38,497 nt of DNA from Saprospiraceae bacterium (GCA_013360405.1 JABWBR010000048.1:1-38497); one strand, 5' to 3'; numbered from the stretch's first letter, positions 16,790 through 26,860 are shown. Translations and numbers: made by a program. The notes: generated from the letters alone by a model not told the origin.

Positions 16790-19510
16790 ATGAATAAGAA
16801 GTTGTTTGTCCTTGCTTTACTTTTGTCGTGGTGGTGCCACAGTACAATGGCACAACCCCTTGACGCATGGATAAAAGCAGGTAATAAAACCTATGACCAA
16901 AAGGACTTTTACTCCGCTTTTACTTATTTTGGCATTGCTGTCGAGTATGATAGCGCCAGATATGACCTTTGGTATAAATATTCGGAGTCGGCCCGGCAGG
17001 CCGGGCAGTTGAAAAAGGCAGACTACGGCTACAATCGCGTATTGAATAGCCCCAACCGCCAAGAATACCCGCTGGCCACTTTCTGGCTGGCCGAAGTGCG
17101 ACAGAGATTGGGCCTTTTCCAATCAGCAGCCGACCAATACCGGAAATTCCTGCTAGAGCAACCCAATGCCGAAGCGCGCTATCGCGACGCTGCTTCAAAA
17201 GGCGCCGATGATTGCGTTTGGGCCAATATGCAAACGGCCTCCGACCGCGTAACGGTATCACATTATAAAAGCAAGATCAATTCCCGTTACTCCGAATTCG
17301 GCCTGGCTGCCAAAGGCGATACGTTGTATTACTCCTCTCTGCAATTTATCGACCCGAAAGACACCCTAAATCCACCAAGGCCTTATGCCAAAATACTGGA
17401 ACTGCCCGACAGCAATGCCACGCCGGCGCCCCTGCCCGAAACGATCAACCTGCCGAGGCGTCACGTATCACATACCGCCTTTAATCGGAATTATACCAGG
17501 GTGTATTATACGATTTGCGATTATATTAATGGCGGCGATATCCGTTGCAACCTCTATTCAAGCAACGTAGCCCCCGACGGCAAATGGAGCGCCCCCCAGA
17601 AACTGGTGATTAATGCCAACGGCGGCGCCACAAATACCCAGCCACATGTAGCCTACGACCCGATCAACGACCAGGAATGGCTTTATTTTGTGTCCGACCG
17701 CACCGATTACGGCAGCAAAGGCCTGCTGGATATCTGGCGCAGCGCCATCAACCCCGATGGCAGCCTGACTACTCCCGAAAACCTGGCAGGTGTTAATACG
17801 CCAGGCAATGAGGCTACCCCGTTTTTCCACGCTACTACGCTAACCCTCTATTTTAGCTCCGACGGCTACCATACACTCGGGGGCTTTGATGTGTGCCGCA
17901 GCCGCCAAACGCCGGATGGCTGGGCTACTCCCGAAAACATGGGCATTCCGGTTAATACCAGTTACAACGACCTCTATTTTATGCTCGACTCGGATGGCGC
18001 TAAAGGCTATCTGTCATCTAACCGCCCCGATACCAGCTCAGTGTATTGGGATGATACCCGGGAGTTTTGTTGCAACGATATATTTCAACTCACATTCGAT
18101 AATGTGGTCAATTTGAGGATTACCTCATTTAACGGCCTCGATTCTACGGAGCTGGCGGGCGTAACCGTCGAATTGTGGGAAATAACCCCGGAAGGCCCAC
18201 GCCTGGTTTCTAAAATTGCCAACCCCAACGGAAATGCTTTTTCGTTTTCGCTAATCGCCGGGAAGAAATACGAGTTTAAAGCTACTAAACCCGATTTTAC
18301 TTCCGATGAACAAACACTCGACTTAAACCAACCCGAATACCAGGGGCTTACGAATATCGAAAAACGCGTGTACCTCAACCCCGGTATCCAGCTCGACGTG
18401 ACGACTTTCCGTTCGCTCGATTCGGCCGCACTCAATGGCGCTACCGTTTCACTCTATGAAGTAACTCCTGAAGGTGAAAAACTGGTCAGCACGCTGTCTA
18501 ATGCCGATGGCAACGATTTTACATTCACCCTGCAGCGCAATAAACAATACGTTATAAAAGGTAGAAGAGACGGCTATGCACCGGTTACGGAATCTCTGGA
18601 CCTCACCCAACCCCAATTTGCTAAGGCAACCCGCGTAGAAAAGAAATTATACCTGGGCCAGATCTTAGAAGTGCTTACTTTCGACGCCGACGACCGCTCC
18701 AAATTAAACGGGGTAAGCGTTAGCCTGTCAGAATTGGGCGTGGGCCAACCCCGTTTGATAGATAGCCTGACCAATTACTCGGGCAACCAATTCATGTTTA
18801 TTATCGACCTGGGTAAAACCTATCTGATCACGGCTGAAAAATTGGGCTATAAAGGCCTCGTCGATACGGTGCTTTTCGCCCCCGAGCAACTCGCCAATTC
18901 TGAGGGCAAAATGACGATTGAACTCTATCTCGAACGAATTGACTTTAAGGACTTTTTACCGCTTACACTCTATTTTGATAATGCTATTCCCGACCCCAAA
19001 TCTTATCAGCCTACTACCACTAAAGATTACCTCCCTCTCAATAAAGCCTATTACGACCGAAGAGAAGAATTTATACAACAGAATACTGAAGGGCTCGTCG
19101 GTGAAGATCGTTTCCGTACTAATCGCCGGTTTACCGACTTCTTCGATAGGGAGGTTAGAGGCGGTAATGAAGACTTACGAGCCTTTACCGACAAGCTTTA
19201 TCTTTTTCTCCAAAATAAGAATGCCATTACGATTACTATCAAGGGGTATTGTAGCCCCAGAGGACCGGCACAATACAACAAATTGCTCAGCGCCCGCCGT
19301 ACCGATAGCGTGCGCAACCATTTTGAACGCTACAAAAACGGCGCCCTGATGCCCTATATCCGCTCCGGTAAACTTCGAATCATAGAAGTAGCCCTGGGCG
19401 AATCTAGCGCACCGGTTGGAATCAGCGCTCGCCTCGATGACCCTAAAAGTTCTATTTATGGCATTCTGGCTACACTGGAACGCCGCGTAGAAATCATAGA
19501 AGTTAAATGA
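16790..19510 (+). CDS. PorE-like OmpA-family protein (TPR, beta-propeller, CRD repeats, OmpA_C)
   Basis: 906 residues, signal peptide about 1-22 (no lipobox seen). TPR-like helices cover about 25-130. PD40/WD40-type propeller blades cover about 150-400 (LYFVSDRTDYGSKGLLDIWRS, LYFSSDGYHTLGGFDVCRS, GYLSSNRPD). Three carboxypeptidase-regulatory-like repeats of ~90 residues follow (about 440-530, 535-622, 625-715), each with a LxGxxVxL core and a Y-x-x-x-A/G element. A C-terminal OmpA peptidoglycan-binding domain (GYCSPRG...LLSARRTDSV) closes it. This order matches PorE, the T9SS component that tethers the secretion machine to peptidoglycan; having three CRD-like repeats makes it longer. It lies between PorP/SprF and the adhesin, with an ATGA overlap to the longest reading of the next gene. 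Confidence 0.9.
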   Translation: MNKKLFVLALLLSWWCHSTMAQPLDAWIKAGNKTYDQKDFYSAFTYFGIAVEYDSARYDLWYKYSESARQAGQLKKADYGYNRVLNSPNRQEYPLATFWLAEVRQRLGLFQSAADQYRKFLLEQPNAEARYRDAASKGADDCVWANMQTASDRVTVSHYKSKINSRYSEFGLAAKGDTLYYSSLQFIDPKDTLNPPRPYAKILELPDSNATPAPLPETINLPRRHVSHTAFNRNYTRVYYTICDYINGGDIRCNLYSSNVAPDGKWSAPQKLVINANGGATNTQPHVAYDPINDQEWLYFVSDRTDYGSKGLLDIWRSAINPDGSLTTPENLAGVNTPGNEATPFFHATTLTLYFSSDGYHTLGGFDVCRSRQTPDGWATPENMGIPVNTSYNDLYFMLDSDGAKGYLSSNRPDTSSVYWDDTREFCCNDIFQLTFDNVVNLRITSFNGLDSTELAGVTVELWEITPEGPRLVSKIANPNGNAFSFSLIAGKKYEFKATKPDFTSDEQTLDLNQPEYQGLTNIEKRVYLNPGIQLDVTTFRSLDSAALNGATVSLYEVTPEGEKLVSTLSNADGNDFTFTLQRNKQYVIKGRRDGYAPVTESLDLTQPQFAKATRVEKKLYLGQILEVLTFDADDRSKLNGVSVSLSELGVGQPRLIDSLTNYSGNQFMFIIDLGKTYLITAEKLGYKGLVDTVLFAPEQLANSEGKMTIELYLERIDFKDFLPLTLYFDNAIPDPKSYQPTTTKDYLPLNKAYYDRREEFIQQNTEGLVGEDRFRTNRRFTDFFDREVRGGNEDLRAFTDKLYLFLQNKNAITITIKGYCSPRGPAQYNKLLSARRTDSVRNHFERYKNGALMPYIRSGKLRIIEVALGESSAPVGISARLDDPKSSIYGILATLERRVEIIEVK

Positions 19511-19560
19511 AACAGGTAACAAATAAACAGCTCATGACCGCTTCAAACGGGAACAATGCC

Positions 19561-22500
19561 ATGAAGAAATTTTTACTGCCTATATGCCTCTTTTTATTGG
19601 CTTGGCCCGCCGCCGTTAACGCCACCCACATCATCGGCGGTGAGATTGGCTACAAGTGCCTGGGAAACAACCAATATGAAATTACGCTGAGCGTTTATCG
19701 CGACTGTTTCTACGGCGATCCGCTCGCATTTTTCGACGATCCGGCTTACGTGGCGGTTTATGATCAGTTCGGCCTGCTGGTTCAATCCCTCTCGATTCCC
19801 TATATCGAGGACGATACCATTACGTCGAACCTGACAGACCCCTGTCTCGTGATTCTTGAGGAGGTATGCGTACACACTACTACCTATCGCGATACGGTAT
19901 CTTTGCCATTCCGACCAGGTGGGTATCATCTCAGCTATCAACGCTGCTGCCGCAACCAGACTATTAATAATATTGTCGACCCATTGGCTTCGGGCGCCAC
20001 ATTTGATATCCATCTGACTGAAGCCGCTATGCTCAATTGCAACAGTAGCCCCCAATTTCAACAATGGCCGCCTATTTATATTTGCACCAGCAGACCCCTG
20101 GTTTTTGACCACTCCGCCGTTGATGTCGATGGCGATTCGCTTGTCTACAAACTCTGTACACCCCTGGAAGGTGGCACCCTGACCAATGCTCAACCCCAAC
20201 CCGCCGATCCGCCACCTTATGATACGATTACCTGGCTGGCGCCTAATTATTCTTTGCAGAATGTGATGGGCTTTGGTACGCCACTGCAAATTAACCCGGC
20301 TACCGGCCTCATGACGGCCGTCCCCGGCATCACCGGTCAATTTGTGGTAGGAGTTTGTATCGAAGAATACGACGCTGAAACAGGCACCTTGTTGAGCTAT
20401 ACCCGCCGCGATTTTCAATACAATGTGAACCCCTGCGGCGATATTACTTCGGTGTTTTTTAGCCCGGAGGCCCAATGCGATAACCTGACGGTTACTTTTG
20501 AAAATCAAAGTGCCAATGCAACCCATTATCAGTGGTATTTCGATTATCCCAACCTAACCCCCGCTTCTAACACGCTCGACCCTACCGTGGTATTCACGTA
20601 TCCTGATACCGGCTTATATACAGTTGCGCTTATCGCCGAACCCAACAGCCAATGCGCAGATACGCTGACCCGGCAGATCTTTTTACAAAATAATTCTCTC
20701 AGTCCCGATTTTCAGGCTAGTGTGTTTGATTGCGAAAACCAATCTTTAGTCCAAATCACTGACCTGTCGGTCGACCCGGTTTCTCCCGTGGTTTCGTGGA
20801 GCTGGACGCTGTTTTACGGCAATACGACGCTCACCTCTTCACAGCAAAACCCACTGTTTAACGTGCCGCTTAATGTGACCGGTACGATTACGCTTACCGC
20901 AACCAGTCAGAATGGATGCGTGGGCACTATTTCCAAACCTTTTGAAACAGGCCTGGACAACCCCGGCGCACTGATCCGGGATACGCTTTATGCCTGTATC
21001 GGCGAAACAATCGGGCTTAACCCCGATACGCCTGCCGATATCGGATTTGGCTATCAATGGTCGCCGGTTACCGGCCTTAGCAATCCCCTGGCTGTTAATC
21101 CGACGCTCACGGTGGCCCAAGGCGCCATGTACAGTGTGACGATCACCGCCCCCGGCAATGTCTGCCAGATTGTGAAAACGGTTACGGTGATTGCTATCGA
21201 TATGCCGCTGCTGGCCTTTGATTTTTCACCTGGTTGCGACGGATTAACCGCCAATTTTGATAATAACAGCCAACACAACGGCTCTTATGTGTGGGATTTC
21301 GGCGATCCCAATACTACGGCAGATACTTCTTTGCTGGCTAACCCCAGCTATACGTATCCCGATACAGGCACTTACGTGGTGACCCTGATGACGGCGCCCG
21401 GCGATTTCTGCCGCGATACGATTACCCAAACGATTACTATCCTGGAGGCATTGCTCAATGCCGACTTTGAGATAACTTACGAGGCTTGTAGCTCCGATTC
21501 GGTGGTGGTGCAATTTACTGATCAATCTGTCAATAACCTCAACAATACGACCGGCTGGCTCTGGGAGTTGAGCAACGGACAGTCTTCTACCGAGCAAAAT
21601 CCGGTGTTTGTTTTTTATGAAAATACAAACATCGATGTTACGCTCACGATTACTACCGCGTTGAATTGCACCAATTCGATGACCGGTGCGGTTGATATTT
21701 TATTAATAAATAATGAAAATCAATTCCCGGATACGCTCGTAGCTTGTCCCGGCGATACAACTGCATTGCCTGCCGGCGGCGATCCGCTGCTGACCTATCA
21801 ATGGTCGCCGGCAACGGGCATCAGCGATCCAACTTCTGCCAATCCGGTGTTCTTCCCCACGGAAACGACGCTGTATACTGTACTGATCAGCGCTATCGGA
21901 TCAGATACCTGCCAATTTACAGAGACGATGCTGGTCATCGTGCCGCCGGCTATCAACCTGCAGGTCAATACGAATGTCGTGACTACCTGCGACCCGCAAG
22001 TTTCGCTGAGCGCCACTATTGAAGCCACCGCAGATATTGTGTGGCTGAATGCACAGGGCGATGTGGTAGCCACCGGCGCCAACTTTGTGGCCGTGGTTTC
22101 CGGCACGCAGGTGTATACGGTTATCGCCACCGATGCGCTGGGCTGTTCCGATACCGAAACGATATCGGTGAGCGGAGGGCCCGTGGATGTGTCCGTGGAA
22201 GACCTCGTAGCTGTGTGCCTAGGCGAAGAAGTGCAGGTGGAAGTGGTCAACAACGACCCCAATGACGTGCTTACTTACAACTGGACTCCCATAGGCGCTT
22301 TTGTGCCGGGTACTGCCAACCAGGCTTCACCCGATGTGATTGAAACGGTAGGGGAACAACCCCTTTTTGTGGAAGTAAGCAACCAATTCGGTTGCGTCTA
22401 TTTTGACTCGGTAAGGGTGGCCGTTATCGATACGGCTATGGCCCTCAGTTTTACCTACGAAATTCAATGCGACGGCGCAACGGTTAATTTTACCAATACC

Positions 22501-25500
22501 AGCACTAACGCCTTTGCCTATGTATGGCACTTCGGCGATAATACGACCAGCACCGATGTTAATCCGGTGCATACTTACGCGGCAGCAGGAACATACACTG
22601 TGTTGCTCACTATCGGTTACGATGTGAACTGCTCCGATTTGGATTCGGTTTACCAAACTATCATAATCGAAGAACCCGAGCTGGTAGCAGCCTTCGATTT
22701 TGATATTATTGAATGTTATCCGGATAGTGCCGTAGTGGCGTTTTTCGACGTATCTACCAATACTTTTAATAACACGATCGGCTGGTTGTGGACCTTCAGC
22801 AACGGCCAGTCTTCTACCGAACAAAACCCGGTGATAAGTGTGACGGAAAGCGGCGACCTCATTGTTACGCTCACGATTACTTCCGCCAACGATTGTACAG
22901 CTTCGGTAACCGATACGGTCAATATTCAACTGACCCAAATATCTCTTGCAGATACCATCGTCGTGTGCGCCGGCGAAGGAGCGCCGCTAAATCCCAATGG
23001 CAACCCGGATTACCAGTATTTCTGGTCGCCCGCCGACGGACTGAGCGACCCCAATAGTCCTAACCCGATTGCTTCACCGGCACAAACCACTACGTATAGC
23101 GTGACAGTACTGGGATTTGGCGCCGATACTTGCTCCGTGACAGGTCAGATCACCGTTTTTGTCCCGGCAGATATCAATGTAAACGCAGGCCCCGATATCA
23201 ATACCTGCGGCGAAGACGCCACACTCACCGTTACGGCCGATGTGCCCGCCCAATATGAATGGGTTACGCTCGATGGCGCGCTGGTGGGCAACGGCCCCAG
23301 TATAACGGTCAACCCATTCCGCGACGAAACCTACATTGTTATCGCTACCGATCAATACGGCTGTTCCGACTCCGATACGGTTACGGTCAATGACCAGGGT
23401 GTCGATATTACATTTTCACCTCCAGGTGATACCGTCGGCGTTTGCCAAAACGTGGAAACGACTATTTTCGTGAATAACCTGGATACACTGGACAACCTGA
23501 CTTATCAGTGGTCGCCCGCAGATATTATCGTGGGGTCAACTACCGGTTCCAGCGTAACTGTCGTGGTTGACCAGGGCCCCGTTGTGCTCACGGCTATTGT
23601 GACCAACCAAAATAACTGCGCGGATACGGTGTCCGTTACGCTCAACGTGATAACGTTTACTATTCTGCTACAGGATACGCTACAAGCTTGTCTTGGCGAA
23701 CCCCTGCCGCTGAATCCCAATGGTATACCCTTGTACGATTACCTGTGGTCGCCAGGCACGGGACTATCCGATTCTACCGCTGTTAATCCATTTTTTATTG
23801 GAAATGTAAGCACCACATACAGCGTTTCGATTTCCGGCAACGTGAGTGGTTCGCTTTGCGAAACGATCCGCGAAGTAACGGTACTGGTAAATGATCCGAT
23901 CAACCTCACCGTGTCGCCACAGGATACGAGCGTTTGCTCGCTCGATCCGGTTACGCTTACTGCGGGCAGTACGGTTCAGGGTATTGAATTTGAATGGTTT
24001 GATAACCAAAATAATAGCATCGGTACAGGCTCTACCATCGAGGTTACGCCTGTAGAGGGCGCCAATTCGTATTATGTGGTGGCTACCGATGGGGTAGGGT
24101 GCAGCGATACCGCGAGCGTAAGCATAACGGCTACCGATTTCCAACCCGGCCTGGATTCGCCGGTGACGGCCTGCGGCAATACGCCGACGCCCTTGAACCC
24201 CAACGGCAATCCGGATTACGTGTACACCTGGAATCCGCAAACAGGCCTCGACCTGACCAATCCCTGGAACCCGATTGCCGTCCTGACGCAATCGACGACT
24301 TACAATGTTACCGTCACCGATCCGGAGAGCGGCTGCACATTGAGTACCGAAGTAGAAGTACAGGTGCCCGATTTGATCAACCTGCAAACCGACGGCGATA
24401 CTTCGCTTTGCGAAATAGTGCCTGTTACACTTACGGCGACAACTTCTGTGGTGACGACTGTGGAATGGTTTGATAATCCAGCGCTCACCCCGCCGGCGAT
24501 ATTTACAGGCAACGTTTTCACTACCACTCCGACGGAAGGCACAACTACCTACTACGTGTTGGCAACGGATGCCGCTAACGGTTGCACCGATACCAACACC
24601 ATTGTAGTGAGCGTAACGGTATTGACCGACGGCATTCCCGACCCTGAAGTCACGGCCTGCAACGGAGAACCCACGCCATTGAACCCCAATGGCAATCCCA
24701 ACTACGTCTACACCTGGGATCCCGTGACCGGCCTTGACCTCACCAATCCCTGGAACCCGATAGCCACGCTTGATGCATCGGCCACGTATTCCGTCACCAT
24801 TACCGAGCCGATCGCCGGTTGCGAGCTGGTTCGGACCGTGCAGGTCAACGTGCCACCCGCCATCAATATCGATGCGGAAGCGGATACCACGCTTTGCGAA
24901 GCGGCCACAATAACCCTCACGGCTACCACCGAAGCCCAGGGAACCACGATCACCTGGTACGCCGACCCCACACTGACGGTAGGCATCGGCCAGGGCAACG
25001 AACTGATTGTGACGCCGCAGGGCGCTAATACGTATTACGCCGTAGGCATGGATGCTTTTGGCTGCACCGATATCGACAGCGTACAGGTATTGGCTTTCCC
25101 GATCAATGCCACGATTACGCCGGATATCATCTTCTGCGTGCCGACAGAGGCCACGGAGTTGGTCGTTACCAATCTGGACCCGGCCCAGACGCTCACCTAT
25201 GAGTGGACGCCTTCGCCGGCCATCCTGACGCCGCTCGACGGCCCTGCCGTAACCGTTGACCCCAACGACGGCAACGATTTTAGCGTGGAAGTTACCAACC
25301 AATACGGCTGCTCGGCTACTTTGTCGACTACTGTGATAGTAATTGATATCGGCGGCAGCTTGAATGCCGTAGCAGCGGAAGACTCTATCCTGCTCGGCAA
25401 TTCTACTACGATTACCGTGACGGGTTGCCCCAATTGCGAGTTGGTATGGCAAGTGCCTTCCGGCACCCTCGATCCGCCCGGCGGAACTTTCGTCACTATT

Positions 25501-25890
25501 ACCCCCGACGAACCCGGCGACAACTGGTACGTTGTGACGGCCACCGAATCGATCTGTACCGCCACCGATTCCGTGCTGGTCTTTGTAATCAACGCCATTT
25601 GCGACGAAAACCACCTCTTCCTGCCCAACGCCTTCACCCCCAACGGCGACGGCGACAATGACATCCTGCGCCTCCGCAGCAACTTCCTGGATCAATTAGA
25701 AGTAATGGAATTGATGATCTACAGCCGCTGGGGCGAAGAGATGTTCAGAACCAATAACCCGTTTGAAGGTTGGGACGGTACGTACAAAGGAGAACGCCTC
25801 CCACCCGACGTGTTCGGCTTCTACCTGCGAGTGATTTGTCCGGATGGGGAAGAGTATGTGAAGAAAGGGAATATTACTTTGATTAGGTAA
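19561..25890 (+). CDS. Giant PKD/Ig-like repeat adhesin with gliding-motility type (type B) T9SS C-terminal domain
   Basis: About 2109 residues from the ATG at 19561, chosen because MKKFLLPICLFLLAWPAAVNA is a clean signal peptide; the frame is open from 19507, overlapping the previous stop by ATGA. An N-terminal domain (THIIGGEIGYKCLGNNQYEI) is shared by large Bacteroidota surface proteins. PKD-like domains sit near residues 321 (YQWYFDYP), 575 (YVWDFGDP) and 986 (YVWHFGDN). At least six longer Ig-like modules, of the form ACxGExxPLNPNGNP...YxWSPxTGLSD...TTYSVTV, begin near 478, 728, 1135, 1375, 1537 and 1698. The last ~90 residues (LFLPNAFTPNGDGDND...YSRWGEEMF...GWDGTYKG...YVKKGNITLIR) are the gliding-motility-associated C-terminal domain, which routes cargo through T9SS. 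Likely a surface filament or adhesin secreted with the two upstream proteins. Confidence 0.93.
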   Translation: MKKFLLPICLFLLAWPAAVNATHIIGGEIGYKCLGNNQYEITLSVYRDCFYGDPLAFFDDPAYVAVYDQFGLLVQSLSIPYIEDDTITSNLTDPCLVILEEVCVHTTTYRDTVSLPFRPGGYHLSYQRCCRNQTINNIVDPLASGATFDIHLTEAAMLNCNSSPQFQQWPPIYICTSRPLVFDHSAVDVDGDSLVYKLCTPLEGGTLTNAQPQPADPPPYDTITWLAPNYSLQNVMGFGTPLQINPATGLMTAVPGITGQFVVGVCIEEYDAETGTLLSYTRRDFQYNVNPCGDITSVFFSPEAQCDNLTVTFENQSANATHYQWYFDYPNLTPASNTLDPTVVFTYPDTGLYTVALIAEPNSQCADTLTRQIFLQNNSLSPDFQASVFDCENQSLVQITDLSVDPVSPVVSWSWTLFYGNTTLTSSQQNPLFNVPLNVTGTITLTATSQNGCVGTISKPFETGLDNPGALIRDTLYACIGETIGLNPDTPADIGFGYQWSPVTGLSNPLAVNPTLTVAQGAMYSVTITAPGNVCQIVKTVTVIAIDMPLLAFDFSPGCDGLTANFDNNSQHNGSYVWDFGDPNTTADTSLLANPSYTYPDTGTYVVTLMTAPGDFCRDTITQTITILEALLNADFEITYEACSSDSVVVQFTDQSVNNLNNTTGWLWELSNGQSSTEQNPVFVFYENTNIDVTLTITTALNCTNSMTGAVDILLINNENQFPDTLVACPGDTTALPAGGDPLLTYQWSPATGISDPTSANPVFFPTETTLYTVLISAIGSDTCQFTETMLVIVPPAINLQVNTNVVTTCDPQVSLSATIEATADIVWLNAQGDVVATGANFVAVVSGTQVYTVIATDALGCSDTETISVSGGPVDVSVEDLVAVCLGEEVQVEVVNNDPNDVLTYNWTPIGAFVPGTANQASPDVIETVGEQPLFVEVSNQFGCVYFDSVRVAVIDTAMALSFTYEIQCDGATVNFTNTSTNAFAYVWHFGDNTTSTDVNPVHTYAAAGTYTVLLTIGYDVNCSDLDSVYQTIIIEEPELVAAFDFDIIECYPDSAVVAFFDVSTNTFNNTIGWLWTFSNGQSSTEQNPVISVTESGDLIVTLTITSANDCTASVTDTVNIQLTQISLADTIVVCAGEGAPLNPNGNPDYQYFWSPADGLSDPNSPNPIASPAQTTTYSVTVLGFGADTCSVTGQITVFVPADINVNAGPDINTCGEDATLTVTADVPAQYEWVTLDGALVGNGPSITVNPFRDETYIVIATDQYGCSDSDTVTVNDQGVDITFSPPGDTVGVCQNVETTIFVNNLDTLDNLTYQWSPADIIVGSTTGSSVTVVVDQGPVVLTAIVTNQNNCADTVSVTLNVITFTILLQDTLQACLGEPLPLNPNGIPLYDYLWSPGTGLSDSTAVNPFFIGNVSTTYSVSISGNVSGSLCETIREVTVLVNDPINLTVSPQDTSVCSLDPVTLTAGSTVQGIEFEWFDNQNNSIGTGSTIEVTPVEGANSYYVVATDGVGCSDTASVSITATDFQPGLDSPVTACGNTPTPLNPNGNPDYVYTWNPQTGLDLTNPWNPIAVLTQSTTYNVTVTDPESGCTLSTEVEVQVPDLINLQTDGDTSLCEIVPVTLTATTSVVTTVEWFDNPALTPPAIFTGNVFTTTPTEGTTTYYVLATDAANGCTDTNTIVVSVTVLTDGIPDPEVTACNGEPTPLNPNGNPNYVYTWDPVTGLDLTNPWNPIATLDASATYSVTITEPIAGCELVRTVQVNVPPAINIDAEADTTLCEAATITLTATTEAQGTTITWYADPTLTVGIGQGNELIVTPQGANTYYAVGMDAFGCTDIDSVQVLAFPINATITPDIIFCVPTEATELVVTNLDPAQTLTYEWTPSPAILTPLDGPAVTVDPNDGNDFSVEVTNQYGCSATLSTTVIVIDIGGSLNAVAAEDSILLGNSTTITVTGCPNCELVWQVPSGTLDPPGGTFVTITPDEPGDNWYVVTATESICTATDSVLVFVINAICDENHLFLPNAFTPNGDGDNDILRLRSNFLDQLEVMELMIYSRWGEEMFRTNNPFEGWDGTYKGERLPPDVFGFYLRVICPDGEEYVKKGNITLIR
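24170..25130 (+). repeat. Tandem intragenic repeat in the adhesin (two ~485-bp units)
   Basis: Two consecutive modules starting near 24170 and 24655 are highly similar at DNA level, for example 24199-24278 versus 24685-24764, both encoding LDLTNPWNPIA in a YxxTW...TGLDL context. Similar modules further upstream are more diverged. A second duplicated pair (TGWLWELSNGQSSTEQNPV and IGWLWTFSNGQSSTEQNPV) lies at 21538-21610 and 22768-22836. Recombination between units could change adhesin length. Confidence 0.75.
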
Positions 25891-25917
25891 TTGATATTCA
25901 GCAATATATATAATGCG

Positions 25918-25955
25918 AGTCGCCCAGAATGAAAAATTCTGGGCGACTTTTTTTT
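25918..25955 (+). terminator. Rho-independent terminator of the T9SS adhesin operon
   Basis: A perfect 13-bp stem (AGTCGCCCAGAAT/ATTCTGGGCGACT, 25918-25930 with 25936-25948), loop GAAAA, then a T-run to 25955. It lies 28 bp after the adhesin stop and closes the porP/sprF-porE-adhesin unit. Confidence 0.93.
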
Positions 25956-26027
25956 GTAATTGACGTTAGTATTAAAGAAAATAACGCAAACCGGCAGCAC
26001 TTTCATTCACATGTAATGCATAGAAAA

Positions 26028-26498
26028 ATGAGACTGGTAAAATTTTTTTGCCTACATATATTTATGCTTTTGCTATGCAATTGTTCAAATGCTCCACCAT
26101 CATCAAATGGAATTGCTGAGTACTCCTACAGTATATCCGAACTTCCTTCAAAACTTTTAAACACTGTAGATACGACATCAGCTCAGCATGCCATTACTTT
26201 TCACCTGAAATTCATGACGCTGGGTAGCTGTCAAGATTATAATCTTATAATTTCTGATGGTAAGAATTTGATTTATAAAGGAGAATGTTTTGAAACAGGG
26301 ATTGCAAAAATCCCCTGCCCTAAAACAAAATATCCTAAAGTATTGATATTCCGATTAATTGACTTGAAAAAAAACATGGTTTACCAATGGAGTAAAAAAG
26401 AAAGTTATGAGCTTTGTCGAAAGAAAGTTGCTTTTGTTAGACTCAATTACAATAATGAATATCAAATAAGGTTCGACAATCAATTATTTTTCCGTTGA
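26028..26498 (+). CDS. AT-rich hypothetical lipoprotein
   Basis: 156 residues from the ATG at 26028, giving signal peptide MRLVKFFCLHIFMLLLCNC with lipobox Cys 19. The frame is open from 25929, but that start lies inside the adhesin terminator, and an ATG at 26016 is the other option. The mature domain (about 20-156) is Lys/Tyr-rich with four Cys in pairs (GSCQDYN, GECFETG, IPCPKTK, ELCRKK), consistent with a small disulfide-bonded beta-sandwich; no family recognised. It is much more AT-rich than its neighbours and its stop overlaps the first codon of a decayed RHS fragment, so both may have arrived together, for example as part of a former RHS toxin/immunity unit. That link is inference. Confidence 0.65.
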   Translation: MRLVKFFCLHIFMLLLCNCSNAPPSSNGIAEYSYSISELPSKLLNTVDTTSAQHAITFHLKFMTLGSCQDYNLIISDGKNLIYKGECFETGIAKIPCPKTKYPKVLIFRLIDLKKNMVYQWSKKESYELCRKKVAFVRLNYNNEYQIRFDNQLFFR

Positions 26499-26854
26499 AC
26501 ACCAGGGCATCGAATACAAAAACTGTAAAGGAGGCGGTGTACGGCCCCGAAGGCCGCCTGACGGCTGTGTACGACCAGCACGGCGTGAGCCTGACCCACT
26601 ACCGGGCCGAGTACTGGCTAAAAGATCACTTAGGCAATACCCGCCTGGCCTTCAGCGATGAAAACCACGATGGCGCTATCGATACCAACGATAATCCAAA
26701 TACCTCCGAGAATGAGTCGGAAGTTGTTCAGGCGCAGCGAAGCGAAGTCCCGTACCGACGTAAGGAGGTCGGGAAAAATCATTATTATCCATTTGGGTTG
26801 AACCATGAAGGCCCCTGGTATGGCGGGATTGGGCCGGAGAATAAATACCAGTAA
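26495..26854 (+). pseudogene. Fragment of an RHS/YD-repeat protein core (remnant)
   Basis: About 119 codons open from a TTG at 26495, with no ATG. The text VYGPEGRLTAVYDQHG, YWLKDHLGNTRLAFSD and HYYPFGLNHEGPWYGG is the RHS repeat-associated core of Bacteroidota wall-associated or polymorphic-toxin proteins, which normally are 1000 or more residues with a variable C-terminal tip. Here both ends are cut: upstream it abuts the lipoprotein stop, and downstream it ends at ENKYQ with TAA where the family continues YNGKE. Between VVQ and NHYYPFG lies an extra stretch of about 14 codons (AQRSEVPYRRKEVGK region) from a 42-bp insertion. A remnant of a displaced RHS gene rather than a functional protein. 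Confidence 0.75.
26733..26774. repeat. 42-bp in-frame insertion within the RHS remnant
   Basis: Removing exactly 42 bp (26733-26774) restores the conserved RHS join VVQENHYYPFG. The insert is GC-rich with short self-complementary parts (CCGAC/GTCGG and TCCCG/CGGGA), suggesting a small mobile palindromic repeat. No second copy was found in the window, so its repeat nature is inferred. Confidence 0.45.
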
Positions 26855-26860
26855 AACCAA

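Noticed and set aside
23764-25695. A 643-codon open frame on the minus strand inside the adhesin gene
   Set aside because: It is antisense to a clear PKD/Ig-like gene with a signal peptide and CTD; the translated text is Arg/Gly/Ile-rich with no domain. It results from the codon use of the repeat modules.
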